Source: Amoebidium appalachense (Eukaryota; Ichthyosporea). Taken from it: a DNA stretch of 64,000 nt. The position numbers and the translations under genes were made by a program. The notes below the pieces were generated by a model. It searched no databases. It worked only from the letters and a program-made list of their open reading frames with translations, and was not told the origin of the DNA. The stretch is taken from positions 5,518,001-5,582,000 of the forward strand of contig CAVNZM010000009.1 in the NCBI GenBank assembly GCA_963693365.1, written 5' to 3'. Shown here piece after piece: positions 42,823-54,037 of this stretch (position 1 is its first letter; each line of letters starts with the position of its first letter).

Positions 42823-43752
42823 CTACCTGGCACGGGAAGGAACGAACCATGCCGTGGGTGACTGACGCAGCGCTGCAGCCCGGGCAAGGAGATATGCAGG
42901 CACGCGAATAGAAAGAACAAGAGACTGGCCGGCCTGCACATACCGGCGGAGGGAGGCATGCGATCTCCATCGACCACGCAGAGCAATCGTCTCTACTGAA
43001 ACACCCCTGACATAGCCTTCCGAGGCACCACCATGGCGAAGACTGTGAAGATGGAACCCATACTCGTTGAGGCCGAGGGAGTCACATGCCGCTTGGAACT
43101 TGGCACGCAGAACATCATACGAGAAAGGAAACAGCCGCGCAGAAGGGGGGGCACCACGGAACCAGAAAGACAGGATGGCCAACAGGGACGGATCGGTGAT
43201 GGGGACAAACTGATTTGGACCGGTCTTGGTGTCTGCCAGGCTTATGCCGCCTGTACCGGGTGGCATGTCGTGGGGAACGGGGTCGTCGGGCAAAACAAGA
43301 TCCGCACGGGTGAGCATAAGCAGCTCACTGATACGAAAATAACACTCAAATCCGAGCAAAACAGCAATACCAAACAAGGGGCCAATTTTGGAATACAAAT
43401 GATGGCCAATGACGAGGACCAATGAAAACGGAAGCGGGGGCGTGGTCTTTGCTGGAGCAAGCCGGTTCCAGCCCTGCAGGCTCCGTTGGGCGGCCTGCAG
43501 GTGTGGACCCAGGCGTGGCATGAAAAGCTTGATGCCGGCAGCTGTGTTGACACAGCGCTGACGCTGGCCACGCGATGGATCAATGGCATAACACTCCTCA
43601 AAATACTCCACCAGGAGGTCGTCCAGTTTGGCGGGGGACTTGGTGTCGGTGCCAGGGGGCAACCAATCCAGGAACTCAACAACAGCATCCCGGTAGGCCT
43701 TGAAGGTTGGGGGCTTTATGGCCAGGTCAGCCAGAAAACCGCGAGGGACCAT
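42823..43752 (-). CDS. D4 tyrosine recombinase, intact
   Basis: 309 codons from ATG at 43752. Catalytic set with the ATG as residue 1: Arg 140 (YFRISELL), His 236 and Arg 239 (HSLRHGG), RGRW, and Tyr 271 (RRYVQAG). The protein should bind the B/A junction of circular cDNA and join it to chromosomal DNA. Amino-acid differences from D6 (for example GGASEGYV for GGASRDYV) are few. It is one of two apparently complete recombinase genes in the window. Confidence 0.88.
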   Translation of the reverse strand: MVPRGFLADLAIKPPTFKAYRDAVVEFLDWLPPGTDTKSPAKLDDLLVEYFEECYAIDPSRGQRQRCVNTAAGIKLFMPRLGPHLQAAQRSLQGWNRLAPAKTTPPLPFSLVLVIGHHLYSKIGPLFGIAVLLGFECYFRISELLMLTRADLVLPDDPVPHDMPPGTGGISLADTKTGPNQFVPITDPSLLAILSFWFRGAPPSARLFPFSYDVLRAKFQAACDSLGLNEYGFHLHSLRHGGASEGYVRGVSVETIALRGRWRSHASLRRYVQAGQSLVLSIRVPAYLLARAAALRQSPTAWFVPSRAR

Positions 43753-45783
43753 CTGTAGGATTGTGGGCTGACGGCAGCCACACACAATACAAACGAATGT
43801 CGAGGGCAAGCGTGTAGGCAGCCACCTGGCGGCATACACGGTTAAGACGTCGGGATGCTGAACGACCCTTAGCAACAGCCCCAAGCAGCGCCGTCGAATC
43901 AAGGCCCCAAAGGTAGCGGGAGCCCCGGGCAGCCGTAGACCGACCTAATCGACAAAGCCCCAGGAGCAAGGCTTCTTTCTTCCTCCAGAATGTTGATGTG
44001 GTCGGAGTGGCGCCAACGATGACTGATGTTGGTGGTCCAACGGCCACCAACAGCTGCCAGGATAGGTGCCGGGGGGGCGGACGGGCTTGGCTCGTGCACA
44101 GGACCAGACAGCTGGCTGTAGTGGCCACGCCGGTTGCAGTGAGGCAGCACTTCGCGGAGAAGCGTTGCTGGAAGCACCCGGGACACCACTGCACCACCCA
44201 ACAAGGAAGCATCAGTGCAGAACATGATGCTAGCAAACCCAGAACGCAAATCACAACGCATCAAAGGGACCAAAGCACACATCGCCTGAAGCTCCCACAC
44301 CACGGGCGGGGGAAGGGGATGTTCCCGACCCCCCAGCTGCTCCACAAAACTGTAGACGGCACTCAGAACCGACAAAAGCGGCCGCTGCAGCAGTGCCGCC
44401 CACACCCAACCACCAAGCAACTGCTGCAAACGGAGCTGCGTGACGACACCACGACGCAACACGGCCTGGGTTTCCGCCACCAGACGGCACAAGGAAGCGC
44501 CAGACGGGCGCAATATCCCAGAGCGATGCATTTCCAGGCCTAGCAGCACCATAGAGGACGACGAACCAGCAGCCACATCCTTCTTGACATTGGAGGGAAG
44601 ACCAGCCGGGCCGGTGACGCCATGATACGATTCACGCTGACGATTGATGGCGGTGGCATCTGTGCCGACCCAGCCACAGTCGTCTACATACAGGGCATGC
44701 TGCGTGGCCTCCACAGGCCGCGGCACTATCGCACAGAGGCGCTCAATGCGGGGTATGCCGGCTCGGTCAGCCAACTGCCCATGGACGTCTTGAGCCACAA
44801 GCACAGAATGCACCCAGCCCATGGGCACGGTCTTGAGGGCCAGGTACACAATCCGGTCGGGCCCAGAAATGCCAACAGCCTCCGAAGACACAGGCGGCAA
44901 TCCGAAATACCGCCACAGGCACTCGGGGGCAAGAAGACGATGGAACTGGTTGTCCATACGTCTTGCCAAAATAGAGGCAATCCTCAGGCCCCAGCAACAG
45001 ATCGGCAAAATCGGCAGGGTTGGGCAGGTGCACCTTGAGGGCAGGATGATCACGGGCAAAGAACAGGTTGCCACGGCGGCCGTCAAAAATGACGCGGGCT
45101 CTGGTGTCTTTGGGGACCCCAAACAGCCCATTGATGGCCAGTGGTTTTTCCTTCGCCTCGAAAAAGTGCACCATGCCGCAGTCTTGAAGCCGAAGAAGCA
45201 GGGGACCGTATTCCCTACTGGGAACGTGATGCGCCGGTCGGATGCGGCGCAGCTCTGCAGGCGTCGGCGGAACAGGTTTGAGAAGGCCGCCGTCGCAGTT
45301 GGCCAAAAACGGCTGCAGTGTAGGAGACAAAAACTGCAACACGTCCACTGTGGCTCCAACCCCAGGGGGTGGCAAAGCGGCATTTGCCGCCGTAAGGGGT
45401 AGCCATCCTGTCAATACAGGGTAGGCCGCGGGGAACGCAGCCAAGACACTACTCGCAGGCTGAGCGTCGTAGACACCCGCGCGAATAGCATTGTAGCTGG
45501 CCCTAAGGACAAAGGTCCACAGGGCATGGTGGTGACTGTTCAGCAACCGGGTCGGGAATGGGCAAGGGCCGCCTGCCCACAGCTAGTTGAGGGCACCAAG
45601 ACAACGGTTAGCCAAGGTAACCCCCTTCAAGCGGTGAGACAGACGGTGCCGACGGCGTTGACTCCGTAGACGGGCTTGTCCAGAACGGTCCGGCACAGGA
45701 ATGGCCGGAACAGGAAACAAATCAGAGGCGGCAAAGACATGACGTGGCATAGCTGTGGAATCCTTAGAAAAATTAGGGGGCAT
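43727..45783 (-). pseudogene. D4 reverse transcriptase / RNase H, broken
   Basis: ATG at 45783. A TAG at 45583-45585 replaces the Glu codon of ALNELWAGG. Further frame steps lie near 44955 (in the DMDNQF box) and near 43980, in the INILEGE box. YVDD, FCTDAS and PSAHNP motifs are still present. Confidence 0.85.
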
Positions 45784-45860
45784 ATTTAATCAAGGGCACG
45801 TGGCAAAAAACCACAAGAATATAATATACAGAACCGCGTGCCGAACCCCCAAAGGGCCGT

Positions 45861-46915
45861 TTAGGCCCTGTGGCCACCGGCCCCCAGAGGGGTCGATGGA
45901 CCGCCGCCGGATGGGCCACTGCCGGGACCGCGCCGAGCCCGGGTGACTTCGGCGAGGGTCTTGGCTTGACGAACAGCCCGGGTGGCCAAGGCAGGGGGCA
46001 GGGGCAGGCTGCGCGCAGGGAGCTCCTCAAACTGCTCTGCAACAGCCCAGTCCCTGTTGGACTGATCAGCAGTCTGCACAGCCAGCAGACGGCGCACAGC
46101 AACTTCCACAGCAGGTGACTCCTTGCGGGCCTTAGGGTCGGCGGCCAGCAGCAGATCCAGCATACGGGCAAGCGTCAGAGCCTCCCGTTTGTTGCGGTAG
46201 CTGACCCAATCCGCCGCGTGGACAGCCGCAGTGACCGAGGCCTGGTCAGCAAGGGTGCTCTTGAGGTAGGAAGGGGCCAGACGTTCTTTGACGCGCAGGT
46301 TGACTTTGGCGCCGCTGGAGAGCAGATAACGGCTGGGGTTGGGTTTGGAACGGCCAGAGGAACGACGGCTGCGAGAGGAACAACCATAGCCACTGCTGCT
46401 GGAAGAAGAATCTCACTCGACGATGGGGTGTCTTCACTGCCGGTGTCGTACGCATAGACAGGCTCCTTGCCCTTTGCCCGCGCAGACAGCGTGCTCAGCA
46501 GGCCGCCGGCAGAGGGCTTCTTGGGGCGACCAGACTGGGCACCAGAGAGGGCTTGCACTTGGGCAGAAAGCGCCTGCAGCTGCTCTTGGAAGTCTACACC
46601 GTCAGAACGCCGCTGGGGAGAGGGCGACCCAGGTGGGGGGGAGGCACGGCCGCTGCGAGGAGTGCGACAGAGCAAGTGCAGCTGGTCGGTGACTTTCCAA
46701 CCGACCATCTCAGGGTCATCAAAAGCCACCGAGCGCGCCTTGAGGGCTGAAACCACACTGTTGATGGTTTCTGCTGGCAGGCTGTTCCAGGGGAGGGCGT
46801 TGGACTGCAAAACGGCCAGACTTTTGAGACTTGCGTCGTCCGCATCGGTAGAGATCTCCAAAAGCTTTTCGAGGAGAGCGGCCCCCTTGGCGACCAGAGC
46901 AGATGGAGGGGCCAT
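45861..46915 (-). pseudogene. D4 gag-like ORF1, frameshifted
   Basis: Same start (ATG at 46915) and sequence as in D2, but altered bases at about 46405-46412 shift the frame in the Ser-rich tract. The remaining frame resumes as MLDLLLAADPKARKESPAVE at 46163. Confidence 0.85.
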
Positions 46916-47651
46916 TGCAATGCTCACAAACCAGACTAGAGCACGAAAACTTGAAAACGAAGACTGGAAAATGCAAAAACGCGGATAAAACGACACCGCA
47001 AAAAACGTCAGAAAACCAGCTCAAATGTAACGGCGCGCACGCAAACCTCTTACCAGATGCTGCCGACGCTAAGCGCGCGCTCCTGGGCAAAAAAAACTAG
47101 AGAAAAAACGAACAACAGCGCGAAAAACGGGGACTAGAGTTGCAAAAACTTAGCTAAAAAATTAGGCCTAAAGAGACCTAAACGCACTCAGTAGCGCCGC
47201 AACTGACCTCCCTCGGGCCGCGCAAGCTCATTATATGCGCGGCCCACATTTTTGCCTATGGAAATATGAAGAAATGACTTAGAACCTATCAAATCCATGA
47301 AATCTACCAAAATGGAATTTTTGCTGCACATCAACCAATGAAAAATTTTCACAAGTGGCTAAATTCCCTAGATCACAAAGACCAAATAAATCAATTGCCG
47401 CCCATTTCGGACTAGATATAACTCAAACTCATCAATATATCCATATGGCATATCCCACAGAACATAAAAACAGCTACAGCTCCCTAAATAAAAATGCTAG
47501 CAGCCTGAAACTTTGCACACACATCAAACACACCAAGGCCTACAACAACATGCTACTACTACGAATTTTACAGCACACTCGCAACACACAATTTCACTCC
47601 AACGGGGCTATCTAATTCTCCTGCAAAGAAAACACGTTTACAAACTAAATA

Positions 47652-48525
47652 TTCTGTGGGGGAGTTTTCCACGGTTTTTTACCCAAACCGGACCCCACCA
47701 GAGCAATAAACGACGGCACATCCAAGCCCAATGCTGCTGCCTGCTCCTGCACAGCCACCATAGCCGACTGCTGCACAGTAAGCACACCGGCTGTACCCTT
47801 TGTGTGTTTCTGTGTGCTTTTGCGGCCGCGCTTTTTTTCCGATAAGTGAACGAGTGCATCCTGGATGGTTAGACACTTTTTCGCACGCCTCTGCTTCACA
47901 GCCCGTTTTTGGTAATCATTAAATGCGGCAGCGTTCAACTTGTGCGAAAAATCAATCAAACGCGCTTCATCCGTGCCATGTGGATACAATCGTCCCCACA
48001 AGCTAGCGTGCTGTGTATAGAATTCCGAAACCTCCATGTTTCCCTGCTTCAACTCGTCCAGCTTGCCCTGCCATTTTTTGCAAAACGTGCTCACCATGGA
48101 ACTCCTTAACCACTTCTTGCGCAAAAGCTTCGAACGTGGCATTAGGGTGTGTGCGGCAAAATTTGGAAAACCAATTGCGTGTGGGGCTTGCAGGAGGAAA
48201 GCACGAGACAACTAAAGGCACAGCATCATGCACAGGCACACCAGCCACTCTGAAAAACAAGCTTGCAAGCTCAGAGAGCCACTCAACCACCGTGCGCGTA
48301 TCACTCATATAAATAACCCTTAAACTGGGGCACCTTGTCTGCAGTGATCAGAGGCGCATAGTGCCGAGAGGGATGCACAACCAACGGTTTACGCCATGCC
48401 ATATCATGCTCCGGCATCAAAGCAAGGAGCAAATCACATGCAGACTTCACCTTCTTTGGCGGATGGTTGTCATCTTCACTCTCCGAGCTGCTCTGGCTCC
48501 CCCCGTCATCCTCTTTTTTTCTCAT
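47652..48525 (-). pseudogene. Gypsy gag remnant, second family, cut by D4
   Basis: Minus-strand pieces read MRKKEDDGGSQSSSESEDD (from ATG 48525), then VVEWLSELASLFFRVAGVPV, CFPPASPTRNWFSKFCRTHP and SEFYTQHASLWGRLYPHGTD. These align in order with the Gag core of the 20.9-34.6 kb element (WLHEFSQQMFCIAGVPP, CFPLASPARVWYTNF, ASRHARLWARVYP) but are clearly diverged. There are frame changes near 48305 and 48050-48110. The 3' side ends at the D4 A1 boundary. Confidence 0.75.
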
Positions 48526-48883
48526 TGGTTTTGTTTGAATATGGGCGGGGAAATGGGTGGGGCGGTTACTGGCAGTCAGGCCTGCAACGACAAAAAAAAA
48601 CGGCGCTTCTCCGATACCCAGAACGTGAAATGTGTGCTCTCATGTGCTGCGGGCCAAAACCCTTCGGACATGTTTTCTACATAATAAACGGGCACAAACC
48701 ACTTTCTTTTCAACTAAATAAGTGTTTCCGAGTAGCTTGGGCCTTTGTTTGGGTGTAATTGTGTAGGGGTAGGTAGCTGGTGTGAGCACGTGATGCTCGG
48801 GGTAGCATTGGCCTTCATTGCTGACCACAACACTAGCACTAGTACTAGCATAGTACAGCACTGTTGTAACTGCGTGTCAGAAA
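48526..48883. other. Spacer left of the pogo-like remnant
   Basis: No gene. Repeated CACTAGCACTAGTACTAGC lies near 48829. Terminal inverted repeats of the pogo-like element were not found. Confidence 0.35.
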
Positions 48884-50518
48884 ATGGCAAAGGCTCCCAG
48901 AAAAAACAAGCCTACGCCTAAGCTTCGCAAAAAAAGGCCCACTTGCAGTGCACCTAGTGTAATAAAGCAGAGGGTGAAAAGAACGGGCCGAAGTATAATC
49001 CCATGTTCATGGAACAGGCAAGGCAACTAGACAGCTAAAGAAGGGAAGCTCAGTCAAGCAACGGGTTGCCGAGGTAGTAGGAACCACTGGCATTTCCGTT
49101 GCAACCCTATACAGACACAAAAAAGACCCTGAGTATGGAAACAAGAAACCGGGCCCTAAGCCCATTCTAGCAGCAGATGAGGAGATTGGCCTTGCTAGTG
49201 GGTTGGTGTTCCTGGCTGGGAGGGGGTTGGGGGTTTCTCGTGCTGAAGTTCTCAGGTCTGCACGGGACATTGCTGAGCGTAACGGCAAAAAATTCAATAC
49301 AGCAGTCGGGCTTTCGGGTGAGGGGTGGTTCAATTTGTTCGAACGCCGTGACAAACAGCACGTTTACAACCTTACTTTCCGCAAACCAAACGAACTTTCG
49401 AAAGGGTGCGTTTCCGCTCTCACGGACGAGAAGATGAATTCGTGGTTTGATATGGTGGAGGAACTGGTGGAAGAAAAGCAGATAAACGTGGAGAAGAATC
49501 TGTTCAATGACGACGAAAAACAACTGCGCATAACCAACGGGTGTGCGGGTCAGAAACTTCTCACGGTCACAGACATGAAAACCACATACAAAGTCGGCTA
49601 TGGGTTTGCAGAGCAAGACTGGCACTTATCCATCATTCCTACTATTGTTGCGTCCGATGGCGCCCTCCCACCCACCATTGTAGTGCCCTCGCGTCTCATG
49701 TCAGAGGAAATGGAAACGGCCGTTAAGTATATCCACCCAGATGCGTTGCTAGCCTGCTCTGATGACGGTTGGAGCACCAGCACAATACAATATACCTCGA
49801 GCACACCCGGCGACACCCGAATTGGAGGCAGAAGTATTGCCCTCAAAACAGCAAGACAGCGGTTTGGTACAGTGCACAACATTCGTCCCGAGCAGGCAGG
49901 CCCCCTCCCCACCCAACCCCCCGCGCAAACACCGACCCCACCAGCACGCCCCAGCAAACGCCACAAAACGGTCGAGCACCACTCACGGAACGCAACCCAA
50001 ACAGCAACGCCAAGATAGTGCGAAAACGGAAAAAGCAACAGGGGTGCATGATCGGAACAAGCGAGCAGCACTTGGACGGCAGAAGGGAGAAGGAACGTGT
50101 TGTGGCGGAGGAGAAGCAGAAGAAGGAGGAACGGGCAAAGGCAGCGGAGGAAAGAAAGAAGCAAAAGGCCTTAGTGGCACTGGTTACCGGTCCCTGCCAA
50201 GCAAACAAGCAGTCGGGGAAAGTTTGTGGCCTCAAAGCCATGCCAAGCCACGAACACGGAGGGGTGCGACTGTACAAGCGGCACCTAAAGAGACGGGACA
50301 AGGGGTTGAAGAACAAAGCGCCGCAGCGAAACCGAACAACACCGCCAATGATGCGGAGCAGGATGTTAGCGAAAGCACTCGGAGTACGCACAAGAAGGGC
50401 GAGGGAGAACAGAGCGCAGAGGAGGAGTGGGAGGAGAGATACGGGGGGAGGAGCATGTGGGAAGATGTAGGGGAAGAACGTGAAGAAAGTGGGAGTGACA
50501 CGGAGGATGTGTGATGCC
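48884..50518 (+). pseudogene. pogo-like (Tc1/mariner superfamily, DDE_1) transposase, internally deleted
   Basis: From the ATG at 48884 (MAKAPRKNKPTPKLRKKRP) two frame changes lead into a psq-type helix-turn-helix, KKGSSVKQRVAEVVGTTGI then ATLYRHKKDP (about 49036-49135). A CENP-B-like region follows (GRGLGVSRAEVLRSARDIAE, GWFNLFERRD), then the start of the DDE_1 domain: WFDMVEELVEEKQINVEKN, FNDDEKQL (usual NMDETG), SDGALPPTIVVPSRLM and SDDGWSTSTI. Directly after this the sequence jumps to a Pro/Arg-rich and then Glu/Lys-rich coiled-coil tail (REKERVVAEEKQKKEERAKA). The blocks with the second and third catalytic acids are gone, so it is inactive. Confidence 0.7.
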
Positions 50519-50519
50519 C

Positions 50520-50768
50520 ACGAGTGACTATGGGGCTGACGTCTGATTGTTTTAAAATAAAGAGTTCCTTTTGACGCAGAACAGCTTCATATTCTGCAGT
50601 TATGACGTTTGCGTAGTATATGTGTGCTGTATCCTCCCAGATGGCAAGCAGAACTTCCAAGTGAGGATAGTGCTTGATTTCCGGTAACTGCGCATCATCC
50701 TTGTACTCTATGTCAACCATGTCGCTTGTGTCAAGCCGGGGCACAAGAATAATGTCGGCAAATGCCAT
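50520..50768 (-). CDS. Orphan minus-strand ORF overlapping the end of the pogo-like element
   Basis: From the ATG at 50768 about 83 residues look protein-like: MAFADIILVPRLDTSDMVDI, YKDDAQLPEIKHYPHLEVLL, AIWEDTAHIYYANVITAEYE. The frame stays open to 50232 but beyond about 50520 it is antisense to the transposase tail. No family recognised. It could be the first exon of a host gene converging on the transposon or a relic of another element. Confidence 0.3.
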
Positions 50769-51006
50769 TTTACTTGTCCTTGTGTATGTTTGGCCTCGAA
50801 GCCTCGGAGTTTTAGTGACCGTAAAAAGGGCTAGGAGAAAGTGGGAGAATAGATAGTGTGGGCACTTGGGCGGGACCTGTTCAAGTTTTGTTTTGCGGCG
50901 ACATGTGATCGATCGATCATCCGACAGTCAAGAGCCTATCGTGATCTACAGGGTTCTCTAATTGATTTGAAGGTATGGTCGACAAATCAACTGCCTGACT
51001 AAACTG
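50769..51006. other. Spacer
   Basis: Nothing recognised; includes ATCGATCGATCAT at about 50909. Confidence 0.4.
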
Positions 51007-51203
51007 CTTAGGTCTCTTTAGGCCCATTTTTTTAGCTAAGTTTTTGCCCACCCACCACACCCTTTGCCTATTTAGGCACTAGGCTACGTTTTTTTGATCA
51101 TGTTTCTGTATGACATTTGTCATTCTTTTCATTGCTCCTGTGGAGCACACCTGTGCCTGCTTGTGAGATTGATCCACAGGCACCGGCTCATGTATCCCCT
51201 TGC
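51007..51203 (+). mobile_element. D5 terminal scrap: end of A2, linker and partial B2 in plus orientation
   Basis: TTAGGTCTCTTTAGGCCC to TTTTTGC is the end of A2 (about 51007-51047), followed by the linker (51048-51141) and B2 from 51142 broken at 51203 (CCCCTTGC). It is then joined to minus-oriented A sequence, the opposite orientation to the adjoining D5 left arm. Confidence 0.75.
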
Positions 51204-51495
51204 GTTTACAAACTTAATATACAGCTCCCTAAATAAAAATGCTAGCAGCCTGAAACTTTGCACACACATCAAACACACCAAGGCCTACAACATGCTACTA
51301 CTACGAATTATACAGCACACTCGCAACACACAATTTCACTCCAACGGGGCTATCTAATTCTCCTGCAAAGAAAACACGTTTACAAACTAAATATTCTTAT
51401 GCCAACGTCATCTTTACCAGCCCCAGCAAGGGGATACATGAGCTGGTGCCTGTGGATCAATCTCACAAGCAGGCACAGGTGTGCTCCACCACTCC

Positions 51496-52420
51496 CTACC
51501 TGACAAGGGAAGGAACGAACCATGCCGTGGGTGACTGACGCAGCGCTGCAGCCCGGGCAAGGAGCGACGCAGGCACCCGAATAGAAAGAACAAGAGACTG
51601 GCCGGCTTGCACATACCGGCGGAGGAAGGCATGCGATCTCCACCGACCACGCAGAGCAATCGTCTCTACCGAAACAACCCCTGACGTAGTCTCTCGAGGC
51701 ACCACCATGGCGAAGACTGTGAAGATGGAACCCATACTCGTTGAGGCCGAGGGAGTCACATGCCCCTTGGAACTTGGCACGCAGAACCATCATACGAGAA
51801 AGGAAACAGCCGCGCAGAAGGGGGGGCACCACGGAACCAGAAAGACAGGATGGCCAACAGGGACGGATCGGTGATGGGGACAAACTGATTTGGACCGGTC
51901 TTGGTGTCGGCCAGGCGGATGCCGCCTGTACCCGGTGGCATGTCGTGGGGAACGGGGTCGTCAGGCAAAATAAGATCCGCACGGGTGAGCATAAGCAGCT
52001 CACTGACACGAAAATAACACTCAAATCCAAGCAAAACAGCAATACCAAACAAGTGGGCAATTTTGGAATACAAATGATGGCCAATGACGAGGACCAATGA
52101 AAAGGGAAGCGGGTGAGTGGTCTTTGCTGGAACAAGCCGGTTCCAGCCCTGCAGGCTCCGTTGGGCGGCCTGCAGGTGTGGACCCAGGCGTGGCATGAAA
52201 TGCTTGATGCCGGTAGCTGTGTTGACACAGCGCTGACGCTGGCCACGCGATGGATCAATGGCATAACACCCCTGAAAATACTCCACAGGAGGTCGTCCAG
52301 TTCGGCGGGGGACTTGGTGTCGGTGCCATAGGGCAGCCAATCCAGGAACTCAACAACAGCATCCCGGTAGGCGTTGAGGATTGGGGCTTTATGGCCTGGT
52401 CAGCCAGAAAACCGCGAGGG
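51496..52420 (-). pseudogene. D5 left-arm tyrosine recombinase, broken
   Basis: The ATG used in D4 and D6 is changed (GGGACTATC on the plus strand). An extra C near 51786, a changed stretch near 52280 and others shift the frame. The RRYVQAG region is present downstream. Confidence 0.8.
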
Positions 52421-54037
52421 ACTATCTGTAGGATTGTGGGCTGACGGCAGCCACACACAATACAAACGAATGTCGAGGGCAAGCGTGTAGGCAGCCACCT
52501 GGCGGCCTACACGGTTAAGGCGTCGGGATGCTGAACGACCCTTAGCAACAGCCCCAAGCAGCGCCGTCGAATCAAGGCCCCAAAGGTACCGGGAGCCCCA
52601 TGGGCAGCCGTAGACCAACCTAATCGACGAAGCCACAGGAGCAAGGCTTCTCCCTCCAGAATGTTGATGTGGTCGGAGTGGCGCCAACGATGACTGATGT
52701 TGGTGGTCCACCCGACCACCAACAGCTGCCAGGATAGGTGCCGGGGGGCGGACGCCCTTGGCTCGTGCACAGGACCAGACAGCTGGCTGTAGTGGCCATG
52801 CCGGTTGCAGTGAGGCAGCACTTCGCGGAGAAGCGTTGCTGGAAGCACCCGGGACACCACTGCACCGGCACCCAACAAGGAAGCATCAGTGCAGAACATG
52901 GTGCTAGCAAACCCAGAACGCAAATCACAACGCATCAAAGCGGCCAAAGCATACATCGCCTGAAGCTCCCACACCACGGGCGGTGGAAGGGGATGTTCCC
53001 GACCCCCCAGCTGCTCCACAAAACTGTAGACGGCACTCAGAATCGACAAAAGCGGCCGCTGCAGCAGTGCAGCCCACACCCAACCACCAAGCAACTGCTG
53101 CAAACGGCGCTGCTTGACGACACCCCGACGCAACACGACCTGGGTTTCCGCCACCAGACGGCACAAGGGAAGCACCAGACGGGCGCAATATCCCAGAGCG
53201 ATGCATTTCCAGGCCTAGCAGCACCATAGAGGACGACGAACCAGCAGCCACATCCTTTTTGACATTGGAGGGAAGACCAGCCGGGCCGGTGACGCCATGA
53301 TACGATTCACACTGACGATTGATGGCGGTGGCATCTGTGCCGACCCAGCCACAGTCGTCTACATACAGGGCATGCTGCGTAGCCTCCACAGGCCGCGGCA
53401 CTATCGCACAGAGGTGCTCAATGAGGGGCATGCCGGCTCGGTCAGCCAACTGCCCATGGACGTCTTGAGCCACAAGCACAGAATGCACCCAGCCCATGGG
53501 CACGGTCTTGAGGGCCAGGTACACAAGCCGGTCGGGCCCAGAAATGCCAACAGCCTCCGAAGACACAGGCGGCAATCCGAAGTACCGCCACAGCCACTCG
53601 GGGGCAAGAAGACGATGGAACTGGTTGTCCATGTCCAACTTGCCAAAGTAGAGGCAATCCTCAGGCCCCAGCAACAGATCGGCAAAATCGGCAGGGTTGG
53701 GTAGGTGCACCTTGAGGGCAGGATGATCACGGGCAAAGAACAGGTTGCCACGGCGGCCGTCGAAAATGAAACGGGCTCTGGTGTATTTGCGGACCCCAAA
53801 CAGCCCATTGATGGCCAGTGGTTTTTCCTTCGCCTCGAAATAGTGCACCATGCCGCAGTCTTGAAGCCGAAGAAGCAGGGGACCGTATTCCCCACTGGGA
53901 ACGTGATGCGCCGGTCGGATGCGGCGCAGCTCTGCAGGCGTCGGCGGAACAGGCTTGAGAAGGCCGCCGTCGCAGTTGGCCAAAAACGGTTGCAGTGTAG
54001 GAGACAAAAACTGCAACACGTCCACTGTGGCTCCAAC
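52388..54037 (-). pseudogene. D5 left-arm reverse transcriptase / RNase H, 5'-truncated
   Basis: Starts mid-ORF at the inverted junction. An open frame of 366 codons (54025-52925) holds DMDNQFHRLLAPEWLWRYFG and YVDD, with frame steps near 53180, 52860-52880 (inserted GCC-like bases) and 52600. Confidence 0.8.

Larger units (their letters stand above)
42309..47651 (-). mobile_element. D4: full-length D-family element, minus orientation
   Basis: 5343 bp. A1 (47651-47142), gag-like gene, RT/RNase H, recombinase, B1 (42814-42721), truncated A2 (42720 to about 42400) and a shortened B2 (42366-42309, 58 bp, missing the inner 36 bp). A1 abuts a Gypsy gag remnant at 47652. Only the recombinase ORF is intact. 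Confidence 0.9.
51204..54037 (-). mobile_element. D5 left arm: D-family fragment, minus orientation
   Basis: A short A-end piece (51204-51219), partial A2 (about 51222-51393), B1 (51394-51487), recombinase, RNase H and RT up to the GATVDVLQFL segment at 54037, where orientation switches. Confidence 0.85.
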
